Shown: positions 16,650 to 25,826, counted from the stretch's first letter. The stretch: 64,000 nucleotides of DNA from Bradyrhizobium sp. WSM1417 (GCF_000515415.1 NZ_KI911783.1:2532392-2596391), one strand, 5' to 3'. The notes: generated from the sequence alone by a model not told the origin. Translations and numbers: made by a program.

Positions 16650-18362
16650 CTAGTCGACGGCCCCAACCTGATCGGAGAGGTCTTCGACCATACTCACGAA
16701 CATGTGCGATTCCGCCCCGGGGGCGCCAATCTGCAAACGCCTCCACGAGATCACCCGGCGGCCACGAACTGGATTGCAGATCGTATCGACAATAGGCTCG
16801 AGCTGCTGGCTCTGCGCAAGTAGCTGCTGGTCGCGCTTTTCGATCAGCTCGGCCGTTTCCGGGGAAAACAATTCGCGCGCGGTCTTGCCGACAATGTCGG
16901 TGCGCGACATGCCGATCTGCTGTTCGGCCGCTTTGTTGATGAACAGATAGCGCAGACTGCGCGCGTCCTTGGCGATGATACCTTCGCGCACGTTCTCGAC
17001 GACCGTGGCGAGCAGCCGTTCGGTACGCTCGAGAATACGCTCTTTCTGCCGCTGTTCCGTGACGTCCTCCTGTACGGAGACCCAGCCGCCCCCATCCATA
17101 GGCCGTTCATAAATCTTGACGATCCGGCCGTCGTTGAGCCTTACCTCGTAAGCTGCCGGCTCCTTCTTTCCGATGCGAACGAGAATGGCCGAAACGTATT
17201 TTTTGATGTCGCCGCTGAACAGCCCGTGCTCCAGGATCTCCTCGAGCGAAGACCCTGACTCGATGGTCTCGGGCAGATTATACATCCGGCGGTAGTTGTT
17301 GTTCATTGCAATCACACGTGCCTTGCCGTCGAGCATGATGAGGCCTTGCGGCATGCTGTTGATAGCGGCGGAGAGCTGCCACTTTTTGGCCTGGTACTTC
17401 TCGTTGAACGCGTCGCGCTCGGCCATCGCGGCGTCGCGCTGCTTGCTGAGGTCTAATTCAAGCTGTTCGAGTTCAATAACTTGAGCGACAGCAGCGCGGA
17501 AGTTCTGCACGGCGCGCGCCAGGTGGCCGATTTCGTCGCGCCCTCGCAGATGTGGCACCTCGCTTCCGATGTCCCCGGTTCTGATACGATCGGTCGCCTG
17601 GGCAATGTCTGAGAGCCGCGCCAGCACTGAATCCCGGATCACGAGAACATTGAGCGCGGCAAGCACCAGCGCCGCCAAACCCAGCATGAACAGGTACCCT
17701 GCCGCACAGCGATTCTGTTCGGCGAGCCCATCTGCTTCGCGAGTGCGTTCGTTGTAGCCGCGCTGCAACGCTTCCAGATCCGCATTCAACCTGCTGCGAA
17801 CCGTGCTGCTGGCTTCGGTGTCCCCAAACTCGCGGGCAGCTGCGGGGCTAATCTCCACCGCCCGGCGCACCAACTCCCGGCGGAAATCGATGAATTTGGC
17901 AATCCGCCGTTTGAGGGATGCGAACTGTTCGAAGTCTTCCGAACGGACCGTAGGCTCCCAGCCGTTCATCACCTCCGCAAGCTCGTGGTTGCGCTTGAGG
18001 ATTCCGTCCCCGAACTCTTTCACCTTGGCTCGTTCGGTGGACATGTAGATGCCGCGTGAGTCCATCACGATCGCATAGACGGATGCGTTGACCAGTCCGG
18101 AATTGATCGCCGCAGCAGCGGAGGAGGCTTGCATATTACGATAGGAATTCTGCAGTCGCACGGTCTGGACCGACATGACCAGAAGAAAGGCCGTAACAAT
18201 TCCCAAAAACCCGGCGATCGCATAGACTTTCTCGGCGACTGTCAGGTCGTCGACCCCGCGCGCAAAGCAGATATATTTTTTCAAAAGCCGCGCGACCGGC
18301 CCGGCTCCAAGGGCTGCTATCGCAGCATTCACCACACATCCCAGCCTAAACCTGCGCAACAT
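16650..18362 (-). CDS. Membrane sensor protein: periplasmic helical domain, HAMP, two PAS; no output domain
   Basis: A 570-residue protein. TM1 lies at about residues 47-70 (YAIAGFLGIVTAFLLVMSVQ). It is followed by a ~150-residue helical extracytoplasmic region, TM2 (LFMLGLAALVLAALNVLVI), a HAMP linker (LSDIAQATDRIRTGDIGSEV), a coiled coil and two PAS domains (AINSMPQGLIMLDGKARVIA; TVVENVREGIIAKDARSLRY). Proteins of this layout normally continue into a GGDEF/EAL or histidine-kinase module; here the frame stops after the second PAS. The stop is 30 bases from the duplicated segment, so the protein may be truncated. ATG at 18362 is preferred; a GTG 28 codons upstream is also open. Confidence 0.8.
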   Translation of the reverse strand: MLRRFRLGCVVNAAIAALGAGPVARLLKKYICFARGVDDLTVAEKVYAIAGFLGIVTAFLLVMSVQTVRLQNSYRNMQASSAAAAINSGLVNASVYAIVMDSRGIYMSTERAKVKEFGDGILKRNHELAEVMNGWEPTVRSEDFEQFASLKRRIAKFIDFRRELVRRAVEISPAAAREFGDTEASSTVRSRLNADLEALQRGYNERTREADGLAEQNRCAAGYLFMLGLAALVLAALNVLVIRDSVLARLSDIAQATDRIRTGDIGSEVPHLRGRDEIGHLARAVQNFRAAVAQVIELEQLELDLSKQRDAAMAERDAFNEKYQAKKWQLSAAINSMPQGLIMLDGKARVIAMNNNYRRMYNLPETIESGSSLEEILEHGLFSGDIKKYVSAILVRIGKKEPAAYEVRLNDGRIVKIYERPMDGGGWVSVQEDVTEQRQKERILERTERLLATVVENVREGIIAKDARSLRYLFINKAAEQQIGMSRTDIVGKTARELFSPETAELIEKRDQQLLAQSQQLEPIVDTICNPVRGRRVISWRRLQIGAPGAESHMFVSMVEDLSDQVGAVD

Positions 18363-18521
18363 AAAACTATCCGATTGTCCAACCTTAAGGTTGTGCCGGT
18401 TTACGGGGGCAATGTGCGTTGAGGATCGGCCGGCGTCGGAGAGCACGTCTTCGGGGGAGAGTGGGCCGTAAGCATCCCCGCATAGGCCGCGGGCTCATTG
18501 GATTATTCTGGCGGCGAACGC

Positions 18522-18689
18522 TTAGGCGGCTTTATAGATCCGGACATGTTCGATCAGGTTGTCGATTCCGAAGTTAGTGAAAACCTGCATGCCATGTTCT
18601 CCGGCGCCATAGCCCCAGATTGCGCCATGTTCAATCTCAATTTCATTGGCGACTTCTCGCAGGCAACGTGACGAACCGGTGACGTGCAT
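18522..18689 (-). CDS. Small hypothetical protein
   Basis: A 55-residue frame starting MHVTGSSRCLREVANEIEIE, continuing GEHGMQVFTNFGIDNLIEH. The sequence is protein-like (amphipathic helix, then a beta-rich part), but I do not recognise a family and the ribosome-binding site is weak. An in-frame extension to 18785 is Ser-rich and unlikely. Confidence 0.4.
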   Translation of the reverse strand: MHVTGSSRCLREVANEIEIEHGAIWGYGAGEHGMQVFTNFGIDNLIEHVRIYKAA

Positions 18690-18802
18690 GGTTACACAGC
18701 TCAAGCGGCGATCGCTGATGCCAGCCTTCAATCCCAGGGAAGCAGTCCGTCCAGCCGATGAACTGGATGAGCAGAGAGGGGCCACACGAGCGACGGCTCA
18801 CC

Positions 18803-18901
18803 TCATGTGAAGACGAAGACAAGCAGGCTCGAGCAGAGTAGCGCAACTCCTACTGCGGTCAGCCCTAGGAAACTGCTGGAGACAAGATCATGACTGCCCA
18901 T
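18803..18901 (-). CDS. Possible 32-residue membrane peptide
   Basis: Starts MGSHDLVSSSFLG and runs into a single hydrophobic helix (LTAVGVALLCSSLLVFVF) at the C-terminus. AGAGG lies 7 bases before the ATG. The same frame is open further upstream without family-like sequence. Only this one copy is seen, so support is weaker than for the duplicated 30-residue peptide. Confidence 0.3.
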   Translation of the reverse strand: MGSHDLVSSSFLGLTAVGVALLCSSLLVFVFT

Positions 18902-19659
18902 GAGCGACCTCTGCGGCGAGGAATAGAGATCGGCAATCGCCGCTTCGTTCCCTTTCCAGCCAATCTCGAGATTATTATTCAAATGAGGCGCACAATTCCT
19001 GCTGGCCCCGCGATGGGACGCACGTTTCCAGCAAAATCGATGGGCAGTTCGCCGCGTTCCGGCGGCATCCTCGTTTAATGCTATGGCATCTGCAAACGGA
19101 TCGCGCTCCCTCGAGGTGCAGCCAGGTTGGGGATAGGTCGAGCTCGGCAGGATGTCGATCCAGGCCTTCAATGTCTTTCACGCTCGCGACCGTCAGCGCA
19201 GGCGACTTATCTTTAAGAGAATGCTTCAGCTGCTCCAGAAAGGTTTCGCCGTTGGCCGACGAGAACGACGTCGTCCAGCGTTTCAAGCCATACTAACGCG
19301 TCGTCGTCAGTTTCGCGCCGTAGCAAGATTAACGCGTACTCTCCCTCATAGGAAAGTCAAAAGCGGCGTCGCCCGCGTTGTGCTCGTTCTTCGTGGTCTT
19401 CGTGGTCAAGCCCGCCTTTCCTAGCTGATGAGATGGATTCTTACAGCAGTCTCTATCCGGTGTGCAGCATTTGCAATCGGACTACATCATGTATCGGCGT
19501 AGGAGTTGCACGACAGGCGGTCGGGCGCATCCTCGCCACCGGCTAGCGCAGCAAAAAAAAGCGCTCCCAGATGCGGCGCCGTCACGAGAGACGGTCTCCG
19601 ACCCCGATCCGGATCTGTGCGCAAATCCTTACGAACCTGGTGCTGTCGGGCCCGAAATT
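18902..19659. other. No gene recognised
   Basis: About 750 bases between the small peptide frame and the GGDEF-EAL gene. A minus-strand frame at 18975-19286 starts naturally (MKRWTTSFSSANGETFLEQL) but loses protein-like composition after some 60 residues; it could be a relic. No RNA gene, repeat or terminator was found. Confidence 0.35.
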
Positions 19660-22131
19660 TCACGCCGCTCTCGAGGCCCTCGCGCCAAAACGACGCAAGA
19701 GCTGCTCCACCTCAGCGGCCGGCCTGGCGCCGCTGAATAAGAATCCCTGCACCTCGTTGCAGCCCTCTGCGCGAAGCCAATCCAGCTGCTCGGTCGTCTC
19801 CACCCCTTCCGCAGTTGTGGTGATGTTGAGGCTACGCCCGAGGCCCGAGATCGCGCGCACGATAGCGACGCAGTCGGAACGTTTCGCGAGATCCTTCACA
19901 AAGGAGCGATCGATCTTGATCTTGTCGAACGGAAAGCTGCGCAAGTAGCTCAGGCTGGAATATCCTGTTCCAAAATCATCCAACGAGATGGAAACTCCCA
20001 GCTCGCGCAGCTTGTGCAGGATCGCGAGATTGGCTTCGGTCTCCGCCAGGAACACCGACTCGGTGATTTCGAGCTCGAGCCGCTTGGGCGACAAACCCGA
20101 ATTGGCGAGCGCTGAAATCACCACCTGGACCAGATTACGGCTACGAAATTGTGCCGGCGACAGGTTGACCGCGACCTTGATTTCGGACGGCCACTTCACC
20201 GCCTCGTTGCAGGCTTCACGCAATACCCACTCGCCGAGCGAGACGATCAGTCCGATATCTTCCGCCACCGGAATGAACTCCGCCGGCGAGATCATGCCCT
20301 TCTCCGGATGGTGCCAGCGCAGAAGCGCCTCAAAACCTGAGATCTTGTCAAGCGCGACGTCGACCAGCGGCTGGTAGTGCAGCTCGAATTCTCCATTGGC
20401 ATAAGCGCGGCGCAAGTCGAGCTCTAGCTCGCGGCGCCGCTGCACCTGGTGATCCATCTCGCGCTCGAAGAAACGCTGCGTGCCGCGGCCATCCTGTTTG
20501 GCGCGATAGAGCGCCATGTCGGCGTTGCGCATCAGTTCCTCGCTACTCGTGCCGTCGCCAGGCGAAAGTGCAATTCCGATCGAGGCGCCAATCACCACCT
20601 GATTGCCGTCGATCTCATAAGGCTCACTCAACATACTGATCAGCCCGGCGGCGAAATCGCTCGCCTGCTTCGGCGAGGTATCGTCAGCAAGGATGATTCC
20701 AAATTCATCGCCACCGAGGCGTGCCGCCAGATTGTTGCTGGCTACACGCGACCGCAGCCTGTCGGCGACCTGCTTGAGCAGGCAATCGCCCATGGGATGG
20801 CCGAAGGAGTCGTTGACGTTCTTGAAGAGGTCAAGGTCGATGCACAACACCGCGACGCGTTTGCCGGCTGCATTGCCACTTCCGAGCGCCTCGCCTAGCC
20901 GCTCCTGGTGGAGCGCGCGGTTGGGGAGGTTGGTCAATCCATCGTGGAGCGCCATATGTGCGATGCGAGCCTCGGCCTTACGCCGTTCGGTGATGTCGAC
21001 CACCGCGACCAGGTAACCTTCGCGCCCTTCGAGCACGATGCGTCGCCCGAAGGTGAGCACACAAATCTCGGTGCCGTCGGCTTTCACATGACGCCAGTGA
21101 TGTTCGGACTGGTAGGTATCGCCGACGTCCCGCAGCGCCTGCGTATAGCTGAGCCACTCCTCCTTTGGCCAGATCTCGCGAACTTTCATCCGCAGGAAGG
21201 TCTCGCAAGCGTAACCGTAGTGCTGCACCGCCGCGTCGTTGACCCTCATAAAGGCCATCGTCTCGCAGTCCAACGCCCACATCGGCATTGGATTGGAGTC
21301 GAACAGCATTCTGAACGAAGCGTCTCGGCGCTTTAAGGACGTGACGTCGGAAATGACCAGGGAAAGGATCCCGCCGAAGGCGGTAATTGCCAACCGAAGG
21401 CTGCGATCATCGCTGTCGATCTCGAACTGATCACCCTGGTCGTCCTTAACCGCAGCCCGCAACCGCCCTACGACCGCTTGCGAACAGAGCAGATGGCCTC
21501 CATTGCTCAGACGCTGCCATAGCAGGCTTCGCTCTGCCACGTTGAGGAGTCTCACTGCTGCTTGATTGTGGTGCACGACCTGAAAATCAACCGGCTGGCC
21601 CGTCGCATCGCGAATGGTCGAGAGCGAGATTACGCCGTCATCGGTCGTAGAAAAGATCGCATCGGGCAGATTGTATTCCGTGCCGCGCTCGTTGATGTAG
21701 GCGCTGACCAGCGTGCCGCCCCAACGCGCCAAGGTCGGCAGCGCGAGCACGTCATACGTTCGCACCATGCCGTTGCGTACGCAATGAGCGGCGGTGAGAT
21801 AAGGACGGTTGTTTGCAATCGCGTTCGCGGCTGCCTCACTGAGGACGGTCGCGCAATCCGGGCGCAGCGCGTCCATCGGAACGTCCCAGCGCTCATCGCC
21901 CAGCCATTCCTGCGCATAGCGACCCGTCCGCGAAACGGCGAATGCGTCGTTCTCGCACTTGAGCAGCATCATGTGATCGGCGAGTCGCCCGAGGCTGCCC
22001 AGCAGCACATCTTCGTAGCGGGGAAGAGTTTGGCCGGGCTTGAGTGCAGCCTGCCACTTGCGACGCAGGACCGGCATGCCCTCGAACATTCCCGTATCTA
22101 ATTTCACGGATTGCTTCCTGGCAGCACCCAT
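19660..22131 (-). CDS. PAS-GGDEF-EAL cyclic-di-GMP turnover protein
   Basis: An 823-residue soluble protein. An N-terminal PAS-like region (about 20-150) holds LGSLGRLADHMML and GGTLVSAYINERGTEYNLP. A second sensory region follows, then a PAS domain (about 265-385, ASFRMLFDSNPMPMWALDC). The GGDEF domain has an intact catalytic motif (LAARLGGDEFGI). The EAL domain has intact GFEALLRWHHPEKG and DDFGTGYSSLSYLRSFPFD. Both enzymatic motifs look functional, so it may make or break c-di-GMP under control of its sensor domains. No transmembrane helix is visible. ATG at 22131 follows GGGGAT; a GTG one codon earlier is equivalent. Confidence 0.93.
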   Translation of the reverse strand: MGAARKQSVKLDTGMFEGMPVLRRKWQAALKPGQTLPRYEDVLLGSLGRLADHMMLLKCENDAFAVSRTGRYAQEWLGDERWDVPMDALRPDCATVLSEAAANAIANNRPYLTAAHCVRNGMVRTYDVLALPTLARWGGTLVSAYINERGTEYNLPDAIFSTTDDGVISLSTIRDATGQPVDFQVVHHNQAAVRLLNVAERSLLWQRLSNGGHLLCSQAVVGRLRAAVKDDQGDQFEIDSDDRSLRLAITAFGGILSLVISDVTSLKRRDASFRMLFDSNPMPMWALDCETMAFMRVNDAAVQHYGYACETFLRMKVREIWPKEEWLSYTQALRDVGDTYQSEHHWRHVKADGTEICVLTFGRRIVLEGREGYLVAVVDITERRKAEARIAHMALHDGLTNLPNRALHQERLGEALGSGNAAGKRVAVLCIDLDLFKNVNDSFGHPMGDCLLKQVADRLRSRVASNNLAARLGGDEFGIILADDTSPKQASDFAAGLISMLSEPYEIDGNQVVIGASIGIALSPGDGTSSEELMRNADMALYRAKQDGRGTQRFFEREMDHQVQRRRELELDLRRAYANGEFELHYQPLVDVALDKISGFEALLRWHHPEKGMISPAEFIPVAEDIGLIVSLGEWVLREACNEAVKWPSEIKVAVNLSPAQFRSRNLVQVVISALANSGLSPKRLELEITESVFLAETEANLAILHKLRELGVSISLDDFGTGYSSLSYLRSFPFDKIKIDRSFVKDLAKRSDCVAIVRAISGLGRSLNITTTAEGVETTEQLDWLRAEGCNEVQGFLFSGARPAAEVEQLLRRFGARASRAA

Positions 22132-22905
22132 CACACATCCCCGAGATCCAAGCTTCCTGTCCGCGCGGCATCAAATCCTGCTCTGCTTAATTCGCTGTAA
22201 ACGATTGACTTGGGCTGCAGCGAGTAGCCGATTGCGACAATCTTAAATCAGCTAGTGGTTAGCGCGCGCATGACGGATGCGCGAAGGAGTTGTGCACAGG
22301 CGGGAGTTTCGCGCGACTCTTGGTAAGAGCCGACACTGTGCTCACAAGCTTGCGAATCCTTATTTGCTATGGGTCATCGACGTACCCGGTGCAATTGGCT
22401 CGGGGCACGGCCTCATTAACGGCCTGCTGCAGGGCCACCTCGTGATCGCTTCCATGCAACGGGATGCAGGAAATCCTCGGCACAGCGGGAGAATTCGACG
22501 CAAATAGGCTGGCGAGGCCGTATGACGATGAGAAACTTCGAATGGACGTTTTGAACGTCGCGTATTTTACTGGCGGAGGTTTCATCCGTTACACGTGTCT
22601 GTACGGGCTGATGTTTGTCCGATTCGTACCAACTATGATCTGCCGGACGGACCGAGATGACGAGGAATCTGCGCGGCCAGCTGTTGCGCGAGCTCTGTCG
22701 AGAATGGAGACTTCTTTCGCCGGTTTGGCTGCGACATCGACCTCCATCGCGTGTATCTATGTGAACTTCGTCGGTACACGCGCAAGGGGTGGGCATCAGC
22801 GGACCCGCAATGTTGATGGCGACCGAGGATCTGGGCAAAGGAGATGTGCCGCAACCAAGTATATGTTGAAGAATCGTGGCGACGCGCAGCGTCAGGAGTC
22901 GGAGC
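22132..22905. other. No gene recognised
   Basis: About 770 bases. A plus-strand frame at 22464-22919 begins in a protein-like way (MQEILGTAGEFDANRLARPY) but turns into arginine-rich shadow sequence and overlaps the next real gene. I could not support any feature here. Confidence 0.35.
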
Positions 22906-23100
22906 ATGAGAAAGAGTGATGCGACGTGGTCCGAGTGCGGTGCTGGCTTCCGCCGTCTTGAGCTTACCTCCGAGCGTGGCACGGAGGGCAGGTACTATTG
23001 CCCTGCTTGCGGCAATCTGATCGAGGCTTTCGGAGCGGCTCATCTCGTTGTTTACCGGTTGACGATACAGCCATCAATTAAAGTGCTCCGCTATCAGTAA
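22906..23100 (+). CDS. Small zinc-ribbon-like hypothetical protein
   Basis: A 64-residue protein with two Cys pairs: one near the start (MRKSDATWSECGAGFRRLEL has a single Cys) and the ribbon CPACGNLIEAF. AHLVVYRLTIQPSIKVLR follows. The motif GTEGRYYCPACG is one I know from short Bradyrhizobium hypothetical proteins. AGGAG 9 bases before the ATG fixes the start at 22906. A single CxxC with an upstream Cys suggests weak metal binding at most. Function unknown. Confidence 0.7.
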   Translation: MRKSDATWSECGAGFRRLELTSERGTEGRYYCPACGNLIEAFGAAHLVVYRLTIQPSIKVLRYQ

Positions 23101-23290
23101 GGCCATCTCGGTTGGCAGCCTTTGTCTTCAATATCCGGACATAGGCGCCTGACTCGTGCAGCTCGAGCCATCCGCGTTCGATGGCGGGATGGAGGCCGGT
23201 GTTATTCGGCGGCGGTGGCCTTGAGCTTGAAAAGCATCGCATAGTTGACCAGCTCGATATGCGATCGGGCATTGTTGGCTCGCGATTCAT
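23078..23290 (-). pseudogene. Relic of a small hypothetical gene (HPAIERGWLELHESGAYV type)
   Basis: The minus strand reads IELVNYAMLFKLKATAAE in one frame and, after a one-base shift, NTGLHPAIERGWLELHESGA, then YVRILKTKAANRDGL, in another. The two parts together form one plausible short protein of a kind seen in rhizobial genomes. It overlaps the end of the preceding gene on the other strand and has no clear start. Function unknown. Confidence 0.45.
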
Positions 23291-23600
23291 CTCCGCCGCA
23301 CTGAAGCACTTTCCCAAGCGGCGATGGCCGGCATCGTCGGGGCGCCACTCTCGCGTTCGATCCTTTGGATGAGCTCGCCGAGCTTGAGCTTCTTGATCTT
23401 TGTCGCGCCGTTCTGGCGGTAGTCCTTCCAGGTGAAGGTGACGTGATCCTCGTCGAGGGCTACGAGCCGGCTGTTGGCGATTGCAACGCGATGGGTATAG
23501 CGGCCGAGATAGGCCAGCACCCGCGCGGGGCCGCCGAACGGCCGTTTGGCGTAGACGATCCAGCTGATGCGCCGCATGGCGACGAGCTGGGCTGCGAAGG
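23290..23600 (-). mobile_element. IS91-family transposase fragment
   Basis: MRRISWIVYAKRPFGGPARV, then LAYLGRYTHRVAIANSRL and VTFTWKDYRQNG, match the C-terminal half of IS91/IS801-type Y2 (HUH) rolling-circle transposases. Both ends are missing: upstream it joins a DNA-ligase-like fragment and downstream it runs into unrelated sequence. It is a dead relic. Confidence 0.8.
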
Positions 23601-23667
23601 CGGCAGGCTTGCCAGGGATGCGAGATCGAAGAAGTTCAGGGTGCCGGCGGTCAGAGATTCGAGGAAT

Positions 23668-23750
23668 ACGCGAATAGACTTTGGCGTCCCGCTCATGCAG
23701 ATGCAGTTGGGCTTGGTAGCCGTCGGCCTTGATCTCGTAGACCCATCCCT
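23668..23750 (-). pseudogene. LigD-type ATP-dependent DNA ligase fragment
   Basis: EGWVYEIKADGYQAQLHL, then HERDAKVYSR, is the nucleotidyltransferase motif region (EIKxDGYR) of LigD-type ligases. About 28 residues survive, wedged between an IS110 fragment and an IS91 fragment. The catalytic lysine context EIKADGY is intact but the gene is gone. Confidence 0.65.
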
Positions 23751-23763
23751 CGCAGCGCAGCGG

Positions 23764-23906
23764 ATTCTAGCAAGGCCACCAGCTTGCGCTGTCCCTGGGG
23801 GGTAGCCGGGAAGATCTGCCGCAGCGACAAAGAGCGAATACACGTATCCACCTTGTCCTTTGGCGACATCGATACCCACGACAACGAGATCACCTTGTGC
23901 CATCAT
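23764..23906 (-). mobile_element. IS110-family transposase 5' fragment
   Basis: MAQGDLVVVGIDVAK in one frame, followed after a frameshift by DKVDTCIRSLSLRQIFPATP and QGQRKLVALLE, is the start of an IS110-type DEDD transposase (first catalytic Asp in GIDVAK). The sequence breaks off into the ligase fragment. No ends are visible. Confidence 0.7.
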
Positions 23907-24028
23907 CCACTCCCTTCCTTGCTCGGTTCGGGCTCGAAGCCCTTGCAACTGTTCGGGTTGAGGAAGACGCCGGAGCTGTCCCTCGCTCTTTTCCAAGCTC
24001 TGTCGCTTTTGGGCGCAACGGGCTCAGT

Positions 24029-24607
24029 TCAAGCAACGGGCGGTTGGGGCGCAACCGCCCGTTCGCACACTCTGACAGCTTTTACGGACACAAGGGCGCA
24101 GGGGAGGGCTCGGCAGCACCGCTCGCGCGAAATCGCCGTGGCGACACGGCCGCCGGTTCTCACTATGCCCAGAACCCCGCATCTGAACGCCGGGCCTGCT
24201 TTCTCGGGTGAGATCACGCGTCGTTTCAGGCCTGACCGGAAGCGGTCGATGAGCACGCAGGGCGTTCGGAGCCCGGTCAGTTCCACGACGGCGGTCGATC
24301 CCGGCCACATTCGGGTCCCGGGGCATTCGCTCAAGGTCCAGGCCTGCCATGGTGATGTTCTCACTTCCAACTCTCCCGCATCGAGCTCGCAGCGGTATCT
24401 GCGCTGCGTGTCGAAAAGCTCGGCCGGTATCGGGTGGACCTGACGCAGATTGGGCAGGCGAGGCTGCCTTCGGGCGAGATGCCTCTGCCGAACGAAGGGA
24501 CCTGCGTGTGCGTCGCCTTCGACGCCGTGGCCTTCTCTCATCACGATCTCGCGCTGCGGTATCTTACTGAAATGGTGTCCCTGATCTGCGAACACTGCCG
24601 CAACCAT
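24029..24607 (-). pseudogene. MOSC-domain protein relic
   Basis: The frame MVAAVFADQGHHFSKIPQRE, GHGVEGDAHAGPFVRQRHLA, PRLPNLRQVH, then AVVELTGLRTPCVLIDRFRS, is a MOSC protein of the YiiM-like kind (molybdenum cofactor sulfurase C-terminal fold). A stretch of about 17 residues in the middle is out of frame: the expected GENITMAGLDLERMPRD is read one base away, and the frame is restored afterwards, so two opposite indels occurred. A third shift moves the C-terminus (GDFARAVLPSPPLRPC) out of frame. The open frame is long but the protein would be defective. Confidence 0.75.
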
Positions 24608-24623
24608 CCCTTTCAGAACGAGA

Positions 24624-24971
24624 TCATGCATCGTCGAGTCGGGCCCCAGCGAACCGTCTTGAAACACGGTCCAGATCGCGGCCTAGCGCCTTGGCGCGGG
24701 TCGCGACGCGCCGGATTGTCCGTTGGGGTTTTCCTGTCTTAGCGGCGGTATCGGAAGTAAAAGACGCCAGGTTGGCATCTTTTTTCCCGCGGCCCCCGGT
24801 CGCGCCGTGCTTCGTCTCCGGATGCACGGCTTCATATGCCGCCTTCCGCTTCGCGATCAGCTCGCTGCGCTGCGCTGCGCTGGGGTCCGGTCGCGGCGGA
24901 TCAGGCTTTCGTCGATGCCGCTCACGGGCGCCTAATGGGACACAGAGCAAATTTCCCCGGACTAGGAACAC
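24624..24971 (-). pseudogene. ParB-like plasmid/phage partition protein fragment
   Basis: ELIAKRKAAYEAVHPETKHG, then FTSDTAAKTGKPQRTIRRVA and TRAKALGRDLDRVS, match the central helix-turn-helix region of ParB-like proteins found on plasmids and integrative elements. Upstream, IDESLIRRDRTPAQRS is in another frame. The break lies in a run of about three five-base repeats (GCAGC), suggesting slippage. Downstream the homology ends abruptly after DRVS. It points to a vanished plasmid-like or phage-like element. Confidence 0.6.
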
Positions 24972-25027
24972 CAGCCGGCGCCGCGAGGTTCTTCCACGCT
25001 AGGCTAGGACCTACGGAGTTCTCTTCC

Positions 25028-25249
25028 ATGGCTACCCAGATCGTGATGGACCACACAGGCGACAGCAGACATTTTTTTGACCAAACCGCCCCCAAGGTGC
25101 TGGTCAAGGCTGAGCGGCGTTTCAAGAAGTTGACAGACCAAGGATTTACCGCTGCTACTCGGACGCCGGCCGGCGATCTCAAGGTCGTACGGACATTTGA
25201 TCCGACTGCGGACGAGACGCTGTTTTACCCGCGCCTCGTCGGCGGCTAG
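25028..25249 (+). CDS. Conserved small hypothetical protein
   Basis: A 73-residue protein, MATQIVMDHTGDSRHFFDQT, then AERRFKKLTDQGFTAATRT and TFDPTADETLFYPRLVGG. I associate this pattern with short proteins widespread in Bradyrhizobium and without assigned function. The ending FDPTADETLF resembles a ubiquitin-like or structural tail. The ATG at 25028 is the natural start. It lies 27 bases before the next gene on the same strand and is probably co-transcribed with it. Confidence 0.75.
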   Translation: MATQIVMDHTGDSRHFFDQTAPKVLVKAERRFKKLTDQGFTAATRTPAGDLKVVRTFDPTADETLFYPRLVGG

Positions 25250-25275
25250 CCACCCTCGCGGCACAGCATATCGTT

Positions 25276-25674
25276 TTGTTCAGACGCAACGGCGTCGGCA
25301 GTAGTGCGCGTTTGCGCGCCCTGCGTTCGCTGTATTGGAGCTTGATCGAGCAAAATGGGCCGGAAGCGCGTGCACGGCGTCTCTTGCGCAATTTTCTGTC
25401 TCCGGATCAGCGTGCGCAGTTTGATGCCGAGGGTTATTTGGAAGTCACGGGCTCTCACACCGGCCGACGATATCAAATTCATCAGGGCACCATGAGCAAT
25501 GTTTTGGAGCTTGATGAAGAAACACAGCCTAAGATCGGGTGGTGTTTCGTTCCCGAACGGGCTCTGGCAGCTGGCGACGTGATGCTCGCCCAGAAGATCG
25601 CGCTCGCAACCGACGAAGCCGCAGTGCTCGCGTTTGCCCGCCGGTTTTCTCCGAGACTGCCCTCCCTGCCCTGA
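25276..25674 (+). CDS. Conserved hypothetical protein
   Basis: A 132-residue protein with marks RALRSLYWSLIEQNGPEARA, RRLLRNFLSPDQRAQFDAEG, then TGRRYQIHQGTMSNVLELDE, GWCFVPERALAAGDVMLAQK and IALATDEAAVLAFARRF. The same order of motifs recurs in Bradyrhizobium hypothetical proteins. No catalytic motif is evident. The start is a TTG at 25276; no ATG is available before the conserved part, so the true start could be slightly upstream. Probably an operon with the preceding small gene. Confidence 0.65.
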   Translation: MFRRNGVGSSARLRALRSLYWSLIEQNGPEARARRLLRNFLSPDQRAQFDAEGYLEVTGSHTGRRYQIHQGTMSNVLELDEETQPKIGWCFVPERALAAGDVMLAQKIALATDEAAVLAFARRFSPRLPSLP

Positions 25675-25826
25675 GTAGTGCGGGGTGCTTACTAGGCCGC
25701 TTACGGGCGGGGCCGCCGCTTGTGATGGCGGCGGCCCCTTGCCGCGAAGGCGGCGGTTACGCCAGACATAGCCACCTCAGCGACGACCGGTAGCATCAAC
25801 GCAGCGCTCGCCTTACGCAATCGGAT

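Noticed and set aside
22464..22919. 151-codon plus-strand frame
   Set aside because: Only the first 50 residues look natural; it overlaps the better-supported gene at 22906 and has no start signal.
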